In this document: piece after piece, positions 44,987 to 56,420 of the stretch
Layout of the letters: every line of letters begins with the position of its first letter
Numbering within the stretch: the stretch's first letter is position 1
Translations under genes and position numbers: made by a program
Notes under the pieces: generated by a model
Told to the model about the DNA's origin: nothing
Database searches by the model: none
What the model saw: only the letters and a program-made list of their open reading frames with translations
Origin: Coix lacryma-jobi var. lacryma-jobi
Lineage: Eukaryota > Streptophyta > Magnoliopsida > Poales > Poaceae
Length of the DNA stretch: 64,000 bases
Assembly (NCBI GenBank): GCA_009763385.1
Contig: CM019831.1
Coordinates: 14,968,080 to 15,032,079, forward strand
Direction: 5' to 3'

Positions 44987-45582
44987 GATAGATTTCTGTT
45001 CAGCCCTGACTGATCTACTGGACAATAATAGTAGTATTGCTTTAGAGATTGAACAAATTTTGGACTTAGGTCAACTTCACTATTTTCTCAAGGACAACGA
45101 TACAGCAAAAGGCATTGAGCCCTGTCATGTTTGTAGTAAAAAGGGTCATGTGCTCATGTTGTCAAAGTTTTGTAAGTTGATGGCGGCAAGTGATAGTCAT
45201 CTGTATTTATGTTTTCATGCTGCACTTATGAATTTCAAGGGGATTGTCCCAAGAGTCCAACATAGAGAGTTCATAAACAATTTATTTTGTATGCGAAAAC
45301 AATTCATTATGTATGTGTATTGAATCTGTACAAAAAATATATTTAAAAATGCAGATAGCTTATGGGTGCTTATACATGTGACAAAAGAGAGTTGTGAGTT
45401 GACACTATGCTCCACATCTGAATGCTTCAAGAACAGACATCTCAAAAGGGTCAAGATGTGCGGTGTGCATGACCTTATCCTGAATGAACCTAAAAGAATT
45501 GTGAGAGGTACACCAAACTTTTTTACAGTCGAAAAAAATGTCACTTCGGCACCGCGATTCCAAAAGTTGAAGGTGATTGCTA
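44987..45582. other. 3' region of the SEC12-like gene
   Basis: Probably 3' untranslated sequence followed by intergenic DNA. The plus-strand open frame at 44922-45323 overlaps the last exon in another frame and has no motif. Confidence 0.4.
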
Positions 45583-45806
45583 CTCCCTCCGTCCCTAAAT
45601 AAGTGTCCTGAGAAAAAGTTGCCAGCAATTATATATTAAAATATATTAATATTTATACTAAGTAATTAGTATCATCGGAAAAATCTTTACATCTAGTTTT
45701 TTAACAAAATTATTTGGAGATATAAATATTGCACACATTTTCTACAAATTGAGTCAAACATGTGGCACGTACACCAACGGCGATATTTATTTAGGGACGG
45801 AGGGAG
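45583..45806. mobile_element. Stowaway MITE, 224 bp
   Basis: CTCCCTCCGTCCCTAAATAA at 45583 and its complement TTATTTAGGGACGGAGGGAG ending at 45806, flanked by TA on both sides. Perfect 20-bp ends suggest a young copy. Confidence 0.95.
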
Positions 45807-46538
45807 TACGTTTCTTGCTCCATCCGAGAAGGCAGAAGCTTCACCCACAGCCGCGAGCAGAGGCTCACTGCAGCATCCCCATCAGATTTGATGACCTACA
45901 ACGACCTGCAACAACCGTCCGGTCCAAATAATTGATGCACACTGCCTTGAGAGGCGACTAGCAGAACTGCCAACCCTGCCTACTTTAACCTCACACCATT
46001 AGCATTGCAAACAGAAGCATCATTTTTAATGAGGTGTTAGTGCCCTGACAGAGACATGGCAGGAGCAGGTGAGGTGGTCTGTCAGATGGAACTTTTTTGT
46101 TTTGTCCAGAATCCTGAGCTGGGCAGGCTGAACAAGTCCTCTAGGTGCAATGCTTGGGTTCACTTTGGTGAATAGTGTTGGGAGTTGGGAGTTGGGACAG
46201 CATCCATTTCATTCTGGATTGGGATGGGAACAGAACAAATTCCCTAGTTGGTATGATCCACAAGTAATTCATCTCCTCAAACCCAAAGTTTATTTGGGCA
46301 ATGATGTCTGCAATATGCACCTAAATCCCTAGTTGGTCATGCATGGTATGGGTCATGATGGATGCAGAGAAACTAGAGATCAGTGGGCCAAATTTGAGCA
46401 AGATATTGTCTTCAGTTCACCAATATCCTTCAGAAATTCTGTACCCAGAACGAACAGGAGTGATCTCTTATATGCGTACACATGTATGCGTACTGTAATT
46501 TCGCATACAAAACTTCGCTTGTCAGGAATTCTTATTTA
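45807..46538. other. Intergenic stretch, nothing recognised
   Basis: Short frames only. No domain, RNA gene or complete repeat was seen. Confidence 0.3.
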
Positions 46539-46769
46539 GGGCTTGTTTAGATGCAAAAATTTTGCAAAAAAATTTACTGTAGCGTTTTCGTTGTTATTTG
46601 ACAAACTTTGTCCAAATATGGACTACGTAGACTCTAAAGATTCGTCTTGACATGTACATACGAAAAGTACAATTAGTTATTTTTTTTACCTACATTTAAT
46701 ACTTCATGCATGTGTCCAAACATTGATGTGATGAAAAATTTTGCAAAATTTTGGGATCTAAACAAGGCC
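46539..46769. mobile_element. Tourist-type MITE, 231 bp, TTA target duplication
   Basis: GGGCTTGTTTAGATGCAAAA at 46539 pairs with GATCTAAACAAGGCC ending at 46769; TTA flanks it at 46536-46538 and 46770-46772. The interior GTTATTTGACAAACTTTGTC is shared with the element at 61095-61325, so both are one family. Confidence 0.92.
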
Positions 46770-46980
46770 TTACAATTTCTGACGCTCCGCAGTATATGCA
46801 CAACAAACTCACGAGTTATTTACTTGTTACTGCTGATGATGTAATTATACTCGAAACTTGGAAAGATGACATTTTTACCTTCCCATGTGGCACACAAAAC
46901 TTTGCAAACCAAACGCCAACTTTCACCCCTCCAAGCTCTCAAACTTTTCTCCGATCACCTCATCGTCGGTCTCATCCAGT

Positions 46981-48219
46981 TCACTGCGACGTCTCGTCAG
47001 CGCTGACGCCGGTGGCGGCGGCCGAGGGCCCCGATCTTGGCGGCAAGCGCTGGCAGCTCCGGGCGCCAAACGAGACCGACCCCCTCTCGACCCCGATTCC
47101 GGCCATCTCCAGCGCGTCCGAGAACTTGAGAAGCCGCCTGATCTTGCCGAGCCCCGTCATGTCCTCCTCGCGGCCGCTGCTCGACGCCGGCGCCCGGAGC
47201 GAGACGTCCGGCCACGCCCGCCGCGGCAGCGCCACCATGGACGCGGCCCGCCTGACGGCGCGGTCGGGCAGCACGCCGCCGCCGCCGCGCGCGGTCTCCT
47301 CTGTCGTCTGAACGCCGCCGACGGCACCGACAAGATTCCTCTCCTGCCGGCGCCCCGACGCGGCCGCGGGCGCGCCCGGCGCGGCGCTAGGATTGCTGGC
47401 GGCGGCGGAGGCGGCGGCGACCTGCACGGGCGCGCGGCAGAGCGGGCAGTTGATGTGGGCGCGGAGCCAGGTGTCGATGCACCCGCGGTGGAACGCGTGG
47501 CCGCACCGCGGCAGCAGGCGCAGCGTCTCGCCGTCCCGGAACTCCGCGAGGCACACCGCGCAGGTGCCGTCCCCGTCGTCGCCGTCGCCGTCGGTCCCTC
47601 CGCCAGCGCCGACGCCGAGGCCGTTGCCGCGCTTCTTGGCGTCGTACACCACCGCGGCGATCGCCGCGATGGCGCGCTCGTCGAGGCCCTTGGTCCGTAT
47701 GTACCACACGTGGTGCACGCCGCCGCCGTCGGCCTCCTCCTCGTCGCTGCCCTGCAGCGCCTCCTGGGCCACCGCGCCAGCCAGCACCTGGCCGCCGCCG
47801 CCGTCCTCGCCGTGGTGCGCCAGCGCCGCGTTCCGCGCCCGCCTCCGCCGCCGCACGAGGCGGTGGACGAGCAGCGCGAGCAGGAGCACCGCGGAGACGG
47901 CGAGGAAGGACGCCGAGAGCGCGATGAGCGGGGTCGGCAGCCGGCTCGAGCGGAGGTGCAACGTAGTCCCGCGCGACGGCGGAGGCGGCGGCTGGCAGTG
48001 GGGTAAGTAAGCGGCGCAGGGCCCGGAGCAGGTCTCGGCGCAGTTGAAGAGGTCCGGCGGGGACGTGGCGACGCCGCCGCCCGCGCCGCCGGGGTCCCCG
48101 TCCCGCTCGGCCAACGGCCCCGCCGGCTTGGGCTTGGGCTCCGGCCCCTTCGGCTTGGGCTTGTGCTTCGGCGGCTTTGGCCGCGGCAGCGGCTTCTCCT
48201 CCTCCTCCGGCGGCGGCAT
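46981..48219 (-). CDS. ATL-family RING-H2 E3 ubiquitin ligase
   Basis: Membrane-anchored E3 ligase of the plant ATL family, 412 residues, intronless as is usual. Order: proline/lysine-rich N-terminus (1-55), a cysteine cluster FNCAETCSGPCAAYLPHC, one transmembrane helix (about 98-118) followed by an arginine stop-transfer run, the GLD motif (178-180), then the RING-H2 finger. Metal ligands are C220, C223, C239, H241, H244, C247, C258 and C261 with the canonical CAVCLAEF start and PxC-type spacing (CGHAFHRGC, CPLC). The tail is disordered with a conserved-looking LGKIRRLLKFSDAL patch. The start at 48219 gives the longest frame and precedes the membrane helix. The N-terminal cysteines resemble the subgroup with an extra extracellular Cys motif. 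The substrate is unknown. Confidence 0.95.
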   Translation of the reverse strand: MPPPEEEEKPLPRPKPPKHKPKPKGPEPKPKPAGPLAERDGDPGGAGGGVATSPPDLFNCAETCSGPCAAYLPHCQPPPPPSRGTTLHLRSSRLPTPLIALSASFLAVSAVLLLALLVHRLVRRRRRARNAALAHHGEDGGGGQVLAGAVAQEALQGSDEEEADGGGVHHVWYIRTKGLDERAIAAIAAVVYDAKKRGNGLGVGAGGGTDGDGDDGDGTCAVCLAEFRDGETLRLLPRCGHAFHRGCIDTWLRAHINCPLCRAPVQVAAASAAASNPSAAPGAPAAASGRRQERNLVGAVGGVQTTEETARGGGGVLPDRAVRRAASMVALPRRAWPDVSLRAPASSSGREEDMTGLGKIRRLLKFSDALEMAGIGVERGSVSFGARSCQRLPPRSGPSAAATGVSADETSQ

Positions 48220-48644
48220 GGGTTCGCCTTCGCCCGCCTTGACGCGCCTCAGCCCTCAACCGTGCCGTGTGAGACGCGGTGTGTGCGTGCGTCTGCTCGA
48301 CTCGTCGACGGCCTTGTGTTCAATGCGAATGTGTGGTGATGTGGTGGAAGGGTGACCTGTGAAAGGTGGCAGTGCTTTTTAGTGTACTACAGTATATATT
48401 TCTCATGATTATATGGAAATTTGTCATTGTAAAAAAAGATTGATTTTGACAGAGACTGTGACACTACTGGACTAATGTGCTGTGCATGACGTGGCTATGC
48501 ATCTTCTTTCTGTGCGTGGTAGTGAGTAGTTTAAAATAAAGCAAGGGTTGGGAAGGACCTTTCATGAAATATCTTGCTTTCGACTCCAATTGACAGTGTG
48601 AGGTCATTTGTTTTTTTACGCACGCGTTGTTTTGTACTGTAGTA

Positions 48645-48876
48645 CTCCCTCCGTCTAACAAAAACATGCAATTCTCGTTTATCGAGAAGTCAAACATTTT
48701 AAACTTTAACCGAAATTATATAAAAAGTATTAACATTCTTGATACAAAAAATATACTATTAGATTAGTAATAGAATATATTTTCATAATAATTTTATTTA
48801 ATGACATAAATATTAATACCTTTTATTATAATCTTAGTTAAATTTGAACCAATTTGACTGGCGCGGACGTAGGGAG
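48645..48876. mobile_element. Stowaway MITE, 232 bp
   Basis: CTCCCTCCGTCTAAC at 48645 and a diverged right end GCGGACGTAGGGAG at 48876, flanked by TA on each side. It lies upstream of the ATL gene. Confidence 0.82.
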
Positions 48877-49205
48877 TATTATTCATCTCGGGCTTCGGGG
48901 CCGTACTGACGGCGTGTGGGTTATCAAATCAAGAGAGGTGAGATATCTTTATCAATATTGTCCGTCAGTGGCAACCGAAACTTTTTTTTTTACCTGTAAC
49001 ATTTTCATGTGTAAAAATATATATCTCTCTATCAGGGCCGCGTAGTGCAATTTTCTTTTTGGGACAAGGAAAGAAACTGGCATGTGTGGATCTTTGAATC
49101 GTACATTGAAATGAAAGGAGACAGATCATCTCACTTTTGTTTGGTTGTGGCGGGCAGCAGAAGCTTCTTCGAGGAACATTGGAAATTACAAACATTTCGA
49201 GTCAC

Positions 49206-49206
<1 letters not shown>

Positions 49207-49269
<63 letters not shown>
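49207..49269. repeat. (TA)n microsatellite
   Basis: About 30 TA units with one TG interruption near 49241. Frames through it encode tyrosine/isoleucine runs and are artefacts. A likely length-polymorphic marker. Confidence 0.97.
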
Positions 49270-49771
49270 TTCAACAGTCAAATACACGGTCGCGGCGACC
49301 GGTGCCAGACAAATCAAGGTTGGTTTGCAGTTTTTCCCGTGCATTTGTGACTCATTCGTCTGATCGTGTACTATGAATGAAGAAGATGCATGCAGTCAAC
49401 CGAAGCCGTGTGAGCCCGTGACCAACAACAGATAGAGTTCTTCAACTCTCGTGTTGCATCTGTCAACTGTGGTATACTCCGATCCATACATAAGTACTGG
49501 TTGATTTTGCACAGAGATCGACGACGGAGAAAACAGCAATAGCGACTCCCTTACAAGTTGTAGCCACGTACTAATAAAACAGCTAGTAATTATTCATTAT
49601 ATATATCTACTAAAATAAATAAAAAGAGTAATGAGCGGTAGGAAAGGATACAGGTAATCTTGAATGAATTGTTGGTCGATTCGAATCGAGTGAGCTGCTG
49701 AGCGGTGGCACTTACAGATGTGGTTGTAGATATGAACGGGACATATCATGGACAGGTGTGGAAATTAGCTA

Positions 49772-50259
49772 GGGCCTGTTTGGTACTCATGTAGCGGTAG
49801 AACCTGGCTCGTATTTTGTGAGACAAGCGGTAGAACCTGGCTCATATTTTGTGAGACAGGCTAAGTGCATGCAACGTATTGTTTGGTTACCCGCATGACA
49901 TAAGCCGCATGAGATAAAAATATTATAAAATTACGATTATGATTTTTATTTTGTACAAACACACTCTTAACGTTTTTTATTTTATCTAATTATATCTTAA
50001 ACATCTGTAAAATATATTAATATCACTTAATATTTACTAATCATGTACCAATACAACATTAATCGAGCAAATGGTTGCATGGAGCCAGCCTGACTCAGCA
50101 GAAATGATCAATTGAGGTGTTTCTCTAGAGCCTGTTTGAGAGGTGCTCATCATTCATTGTATAGCTAGAGCCTGGCATGAAGCCGTGAGTAGGCAACTAA
50201 ATAAGATCACCCTGCATCTATTCAGTCTGATTCAGCTAGATGCAGGAACCAAATAGGCG
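49772..50259. mobile_element. Probable MITE with TTTGGT ends
   Basis: GGGCCTGTTTGGTAC at the left and GGAACCAAATAGGC(GC) at the right are imperfect complements. The interior has AGCCTGGCATG/CATGC..GGCT foldback pieces and a 33-bp direct repeat at 49794-49859 (GCGGTAGAACCTGGCTC...). No clean target duplication was found, so borders are approximate. Confidence 0.6.
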
Positions 50260-50640
50260 CCGGAGGACGCGGGGAGCAAGCATGAGCGCCACCGGCAGCA
50301 GTAGATAAAAAGGCCGGTTATTTGGTGTTGGGTGGCTGTTGCGCGCCATTACATCGGTAGGACGTCCATTTCCTTGGACCGGCCGGTGGTTATTGCAGTC
50401 TACAGTAGTGTACGTACGTAGGATTCTCTGCGTACGCATACACAGACACATACGTGCCGTGTTGGACAAGACATCACATTCCGTACCAGACAAATAGTGG
50501 GTTTTGTTATTAAGCGGTGGCCGGCCGGCGATGATCGATTTCAGGATCTCTCTCTAAAACTAAAACAGCCGGGGGAATATCAAACAGCCTAGAAAGTAGA
50601 CGGTCATGTCGTGTGGTCACCGGCAGCGACCGCATACCAA
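50260..50640. other. Intergenic stretch, nothing recognised
   Basis: Ordinary mixed sequence with short frames on both strands. No motif is seen. Confidence 0.3.
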
Positions 50641-50643
50641 GTA

Positions 50644-50712
50644 ACGTACGTACGTACACGTACGTATACCTACGTACGTACCGACGGTCGCGTCGTCGAC
50701 GCCACGTACGTA
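50644..50712. repeat. ACGT-rich palindromic cluster
   Basis: ACGTACGTACGT-type motifs recur about nine times over 70 bp (AACGTACGTACGTACACGTA and similar). ACGT is the core of plant bZIP sites, but with no gene start nearby this may be a simple repeat. Confidence 0.75.
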
Positions 50713-50990
50713 GTTAGTTGGGCATGCGGAGGAGGCTCGATCGCCACGTAGTACTAACGAAATGTAATATCATCACCTCCGGGGGACCTTTCTGCAAAAC
50801 CTCCGGTCTCGACTAGTACTACAACCTGTACGTACAGGAGTAAACCGGTTGTCAACGCAGTTGGTTGGGAGAAACGGAAAGGCAGGCAGGCGAGCCAGCG
50901 GCCGGCGTACGTGGTGTCTCTGCCGGGCGGGCCCGGCCCCATCCGGCACCGGCAGCGGCAGGGCACGGCGCGCGCTCGCCGCGGGACCTA

Positions 50991-51103
50991 CACGTGCCCC
51001 ACCCCCAGTCCACGCACTGTCGACACGTCACGCTACGGCCCCCATCCTGACGGGTGGGACCGACGTACTGCACGTGTTCCACCCCCAGTCCACGCACTCT
51101 CGA
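50991..51103. repeat. 33-bp direct repeat containing CACGTG, 80 bp apart
   Basis: CACGTGCCCCACCCCCAGTC at 50991 and CACGTGTTCCACCCCCAGTC at 51071 begin two 33-bp copies with three mismatches. Each starts with a G-box. No transcription unit could be assigned to it. Confidence 0.8.
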
Positions 51104-51289
51104 GTCTCGACTGCCGGTGCAATTCGCGGTCACTGTTCGGTGGGGCCAAGGAACAGAGCAGCAGCACGAACGAACTCTAGACGTGTACTATCTCTATGTC
51201 TTCTCTACAACTAAAAAGACTGGGATGTTATCGTCACCGTAATTAATCGGACCGCCTCCTACTAATCGCGTCGCCGAGGGGAAGGAGCG

Positions 51290-51906
51290 CTCGATTACTT
51301 TCGCGCTACCTCCGGTCCAGATAAAGCCTGCACGACGCCTCGCACGATCCTCCCCTTCCATCCCGCACTACCTGCATCGGCAGAACCAACACCCAGCTCG
51401 CCACGATCCCCACCACTGCGACCTTGGGTGCATCCCTGACGCTCGCATCCAGGGCGCAACCTCCGGTGACTCTGCCGCCGCCGCCGTCGCTGTCTCCTGG
51501 TCTGGCCCCGTTGTCTCTTCCAGCGACGCCTTCTCTGACCTACTCTCCGGCGCCCTCCCCGATTCAGGTACACCGCGGGGCACGAACCCCTCCATATGGT
51601 GCCTCCTGCTGGTGCGCTTCGTCGCGTGCGCCGTGCTACCCGTCAAGGTCCAGGACAAGAAGCAGTAGCAAAACAACAGGCATCCCGCTTCTCTGTCCCT
51701 TCCTGATTCCTGCTATCTACGCAGCCAAGGCAGGGTCTTCTTCGCGCTCATCTCCATCCGGTGCTATGGGGCGCGGATGCCCGCGTATGCCATACCCGTG
51801 TTCGACGGCGGCACGCACGTATACCTCATGCTACAACTCGTCCTCATGTGCGCTAGAAAGTTGGAGCTGCAGTTCGACCGACTGTCAACGTGTTGGGCAT
51901 TGTTAA
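51290..51906. other. GC-rich exon-like sequence, not identified
   Basis: The region has coding-like composition and open frames on both strands. On the plus strand, broken frames give hydrophobic pieces such as CLLLVRFVACAVLPV and AYAIPVFDGGTHVYLMLQLV that look like remains of a membrane protein, separated by a stop and an intron-like gap. I cannot name the family. A decayed gene or captured fragment is likely. Confidence 0.35.
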
Positions 51907-54346
51907 TCTAGGTGAATCTCGTCGTCATTTTCCTCTCATTTCAATTAAGCCAATAATGCGTGTGTTGTGGTATAGGTCGATGTCGATCCATCAACAATGC
52001 AATGTAAACAAACATTATAAATTTTAAGAATAGATTGTTGTACTGAATGAAGTTTATAGAAAACACATTGATGTGGAAAGCATGTTGATCCTGATTTTTT
52101 TTCAGATCTTGGGTGAACAATCGACTTGAGGTTCATTAGATCATATTGTAGCCAAAAAAATTCGGATCAATCAACATCAAAGGTGGGATTTGAAACCATT
52201 AACAATGGGCCAGACTGTGTCAGTTTGCTGCATATTAGCATTTCATTGAAAGTAATAACAGAGCTTCCTACATGCAGTAATCCAGTTCTGCAATGGACTT
52301 ATCACAAACATATCTTGAGTTATTTTCTTAAAAAATTGTCCATGCATCTTATTTCGGTTCAAGGCTTTCGATATGTAACAATTTGAATGATAGATAGATG
52401 ACTATGGTTGTTTGTTAGAGTTCAGAAAATGCAAATTTGCATCATCTATAGAGATGTAAGAGGTGTAGTCACCATCAAATATTCTTAATTCACATCTAAA
52501 TTAATAGGTTGAGTCCATCTATTGAAAACAATGGGCAGTAGATATCCGTTTAAAATCGATATTTGTAAATCTAATTTTGATTCAACGGAGTCCTTTGCAA
52601 GTGACAAATAAAAGGCGTGATCCCCATTTTATTTTGTCTCCTCTCATATTTTTGAGGTACTCAGTCTTAGTGGTCCTGATTTTTTTTGTAAGTATTTTTC
52701 TTTCAAGGATGGCTGACTTGTTGATGAGCTCCTCGATCTGCACCTGTCCTTACTGACATGTATGTGACCCATGCCAAACATCAGGCTAACCAAATACACA
52801 AAGGCCAATCTCTGAACTTTGATTAGAAATGTCTAGACTTTATGCCCCAATATTATGCTGACATTTTCCACATAAATAAACAGTGGTTGGACAACACAAC
52901 TCAGAGGACATCAGTAGCATCTGTAGGAGCTGAAAGGCTCTACATGCTGCAGATGCTACAGATGCACTACGGTTGGGAGGTAAATACAACTCAACTTTTG
53001 GAGAACATGGCTGCAGTTCATCCAATCTGAATATATATTATATATTTGACAAAGAAATATTACTTCTCATTTTCTATAAACTCTTTTTTTGCTGCCACTG
53101 CAAAGAGTGTGGATGTTAGTGTCTGTGAGATCGAAGAGATACGACTTGCTCACTACATGACTATGGGCTCAGAGTGCACTGCATCACATTTAAAGTATCT
53201 TCGCTGCATGTAAGCAACTTAGATGGGCATCTGTTTGTTCGTGAAACAACAGCCAAACTCAAGTCTCTATGACAGGGACAAGTCTGAGATCAGCTCTAAC
53301 GTAAGAATCACGCTCAGCCCATACATACTGCCAATAGGGAAATCACCTGGCCTTGAGCTCGACGGAGAAGTGGCCGGGGCGGTGGTGGGCCGATCGGCAA
53401 AGGTGGATCTTGTCGAATGGTGTCGAGGAGGGCAAGGCAGACATATGGTGGCAGGAAGGGGATGCGCGGGCATGACAGGGAGGAGATTTAGGAAGGTGGG
53501 AGGGGATTTAGGAAGTTGGGACAGGGAGGTGCCGGGATTACCGTGATTGGAGCAGGTTCTGCCGGTGCGGAAACTATTTCGGGAGCAGCTTCACCACGGT
53601 CGGGTAGACGGGTCCTCTTCGTGAGATAGAGATGAAATTTCCGTCCTGATCTAAGTTTGTGTTGGTACTTACTGAAGCCAGTGATCTGATCTTGTCCTAC
53701 AGGTAGTGAGCGCTCTGAACACATGCTCCACCTGGTAAGGGGATTCTGTACATCCTATGTTAAGAAGGTGAGCACAAAGTGAAACAGCCGTGCGTACAAT
53801 TCACTATCATCTTTGTTCGTTCAATCTGCTAATGCCAATAAGGTTTGTCATAGGTGGATTTCTGACTTACACAGTACAGTATTATGCAACTATTTTGACC
53901 GTACAAAACATTTTGGTTACCCATGCCTGTACTTGAATCAAAATCATGATGCACACAAAATATTTCTTTTATATGTTATTAGCTGGAAAATACATATGAT
54001 TCTATGGATTTTGAAACCCAGCTAGTACCAGTAAAAAAGTAGCCGGTACTCGGTACTGATCCACCGTACATCATAGACGACGATGGGCGACTGCATTGAT
54101 CTCTACCGTGTGCCAAAACCACCGTACGTTCTCTCTCTTTTTTTTTTGGTAGCTGCGGCTGGAGTTAACTGTGAGCCTCCTACTGATGATGTGCTCGCTG
54201 AAGCCACGTTTGGTACCCCAATCTATTTTAATTAAGGATAGCGTAGGATTGCCTTTTTTTTTTCTGTTGCGAGGAATAACAAAACATAGGATAGTTTGTT
54301 GTTTGCATGATTATTAAACTCTTCTTCTTAATTATAATGAATCGTA
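51907..54346. other. Long intergenic stretch without a clear gene
   Basis: Mostly AT-rich. An exon-like piece near 53105-53220 (DVSVCEIEEIRLAHYMTMG then CTASHLKYLRCM) reads open on the plus strand and may be a pseudo-exon. A GC-rich patch at 53330-53530 has frames on both strands without motifs. No transposon with a defined pair of ends was seen. Confidence 0.3.
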
Positions 54347-54667
54347 GGCTATGTTTAGATGTCATCTAAATTTTTTGTCACCTATATCACACATCGAATA
54401 TTACGACACATGCATAGAGTATTAAATATAAGCTAATTATAAAACTAATTTGTGAGTCAAAATCTATTTCACGAGACGAATCTATTGAGCCTAATTAGTC
54501 AATGATTTGACAATGTGGTGCTACAGTAAACATGTGCTAATGCTAGATTAATTAGGCTTAATAGCTTTGTCTCGTTAAGTACTGTGCGGTGGTGTAATTA
54601 GTTTTATAATTAATCTATTTTTAGTGTGGCATCTTAGAAAAATTTCTCCCTACATCTAAACAAGGTC
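54347..54667. mobile_element. PIF/Harbinger-type MITE, 321 bp, GTA duplication
   Basis: GGCTATGTTTAGATG at 54347 and CATCTAAACAAGGTC ending at 54667 are near complements, flanked by GTA at 54344-54346 and 54668-54670. Interior foldback arms include ATAAAACTAATT / AATTAGTTTTAT and CTAATTAGTC / GATTAATTAGG. Confidence 0.85.
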
Positions 54668-54670
54668 GTA

Positions 54671-55617
54671 AATCTTTTGCGTATTCGAGAACTAACAATA
54701 ATCAGAGACCTTTGAGAGTGGTCCATGGAGCGGATTTTCAGGGAGAATCGTTACATGCCCGCCAAACATATTTTGTAGCGAGAAGTTATTCTTCGCTGAT
54801 TCTGTAGAGTGATTCTCTAAAATGGACTAAGAGGTTGAGAGCTGGAAAAAAGTAGCTTCTCTTGATTCTGTGAAATGATTCTCCATCTTGATTTTGAAAG
54901 TTTATGCTAAAGAATCAAAGATAATCACATAACTCTGTCAAATGGACCCTCAATCGTGATGCTTTTGAGGCCATGAAAATCACGAAAACAATAGTGGCAG
55001 ATGATTAAAAAAATGATGTAGGATAGTAGAACTCTAAGTCGACTCATTTTTACGTTGAAAAATAAGTTGACTTATTTAAGAATTGAGTGAGTATTATATT
55101 GGCTCATAATTTTGGAGGGTTTAAGACCTTCATTACTTGGGGCTCTTGTAAAAAAACTGTTGGTACATATAATAGTAAAATGTACTCCTACTAAAACCAT
55201 ATGGACTATTTAGACAGAGAAGAATAGTACCTTGCCAGAAATGGAGATGTACTTGGGGCTGCAAATGTATCGTCGTCACTCCACTACTGCTGTGGGCTGT
55301 TTTAGGGAGAATGATAAGGAAAGCCCAAAAGGAATACTGCTGTGTGGCAGGCTTAAACAAAGGAGAATAGTAAGGAAAGCTTTACAAAAAAAAAAAAAAA
55401 AATACTGCAGTGGGCCGGATTCAGGTGCAATGGTAATGAAAGGGGAGAATTATTTATTTGGCCCTCAAAAAATCTCTGGTTACTTACGTGGTCCTTTTTC
55501 TTTTGGAGTCATGTATATGGCCTCAAAACGAAATTTTGTTACTTATTTGGCCTTCCGTTAGATTTGAGGGCATAACAGTGTTAAGTATTGGGTAAAAAGA
55601 CCATTTGAGGGCAATGG
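54671..55617. other. Intergenic stretch upstream of the minisatellite
   Basis: No gene recognised. A poly-A run occurs at 55387-55402, and GGAGAATAGTAAGGAAAGC-like strings recur at 55308-55380. Confidence 0.3.
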
Positions 55618-55875
55618 TAATGAAAGCCTAAAGCATCTTAGGACATTTGGGCTGGACAAAAAAATAGGAATCAATTTACATCCAGTAATGAAAGCCCAAA
55701 GCATCTTAGGACATTTGGGCTGGACAAAAAAATAGGAATCAGTTTACATCCAGTAATGAAAGCCCAAAGCATCTTAGGAAAATTTGGGCTGGACAAAAAA
55801 ATAGGAATCAATTTACATCCAGTAATGAAAGCCCAAAGCATCTTATGACATTTGGGCTGAACAAAAACATCCAAA
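55618..55875. repeat. 68-bp minisatellite, about 3.8 copies, next to tRNA-Ala
   Basis: Units starting TAATGAAAGCC at 55618, 55686, 55754 and 55823 are nearly identical (AAAGCATCTTAGGACATTTG, then GGCTGGACAAAAAAATAGGA and TTTACATCCAG). The array ends about 40 bp from the tRNA gene. Peptides read from it (IPIFLSSPN repeats) are repeat artefacts. Confidence 0.95.
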
Positions 55876-55917
55876 AAAAAGATGAAAAAATCTGAACAAA
55901 AAAATATCCATTTAAGA

Positions 55918-55990
55918 TGGAGATGCGGGGTATCGATCCCCGTACCTCTCGCATGCTAAGCGAGCGCTCTACCATCTGAGCTACATCCCC
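55918..55990 (-). tRNA. tRNA-Ala (anticodon AGC)
   Basis: The minus strand reads GGGGATGTAGCTCAGATGG at the 5' end, anticodon loop TTAGCAT, T loop GGGATCGATACCC and the pairing 3' acceptor strand CATCTCC plus discriminator A: 73 nt with a complete cloverleaf and the AGC anticodon. Internal A box TAGCTCAGATGG and B box GGATCGATACC are intact. A run of seven T on the minus strand about 13 bp downstream (55898-55904) would terminate pol III. There is no intron. CAA-type sequence lies upstream, as in plant tRNA genes. Confidence 0.98.
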
Positions 55991-56074
55991 AACTGTGAGT
56001 CTTGACAAATGGAACGTCTCAAATATTTTTACATCCGCACTCCCATGAGCAGGCAGGAGTCCAGGAGTAAAGCA

Positions 56075-56420
56075 AATCAAAGTGCTGGACGGACGGCGCG
56101 CTGAGCCTGGTCGTCCAGCTTCGCTGCCGACCTCGGCGCGCCAGCGTCCTCATCGCCGTCCATCAGGGCATGTGGTTCTACCAGACCGGGCTCGCGCTGT
56201 AGCCCGGCGTCCGCCTCTGCTCGATGACTCGATGAGGACGACGCTCCTCGCGTACGTACGTGTACGCGCTCGGGTGCTTTCTACGCCCTGGCCGCGGCAA
56301 GGCAAGGCATTGAGAATAACCTGGAGATGACGATGGCGCATGCGCATCACAAACATGTCAGCTGCGACTGCGATGGATCGGAGGAGTGCTACTGGCCACG
56401 GCGGGTCTCTTTTCTTCATT
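56075..56420 (+). pseudogene. Fragment of a membrane-protein gene, possibly DUF716-like
   Basis: A plus-strand reading starting near 56090 gives DGALSLVVQLRC..SVLIAVHQGMWFYQTGLAL then a stop, and a second reading near 56305-56415 gives NNLEMTMAHAHHKHVSCDC. The VHQGMWF.QTGLAL pattern resembles the DUF716/TMEM45 membrane family from memory, which is uncertain. Stops and frame changes show that it is a fragment. Confidence 0.35.

Noticed and set aside
44922..45323. 133-codon plus-strand frame
   Set aside because: It overlaps the last SEC12-like exon in another frame and continues into 3' untranslated sequence without motifs.
46885..48010. Long plus-strand frames of 186-373 codons
   Set aside because: They are GC-rich shadows of the ATL RING-H2 gene on the minus strand and have no motifs.
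49045..49376. Frames rich in YIYIYI
   Set aside because: They are translations of a (TA)n microsatellite.
55808..56080. 90-codon minus-strand frame containing GDVAQMVERSLSMREVRGS
   Set aside because: This is the well-known spurious translation of a tRNA-Ala gene, which lies at 55918-55990.
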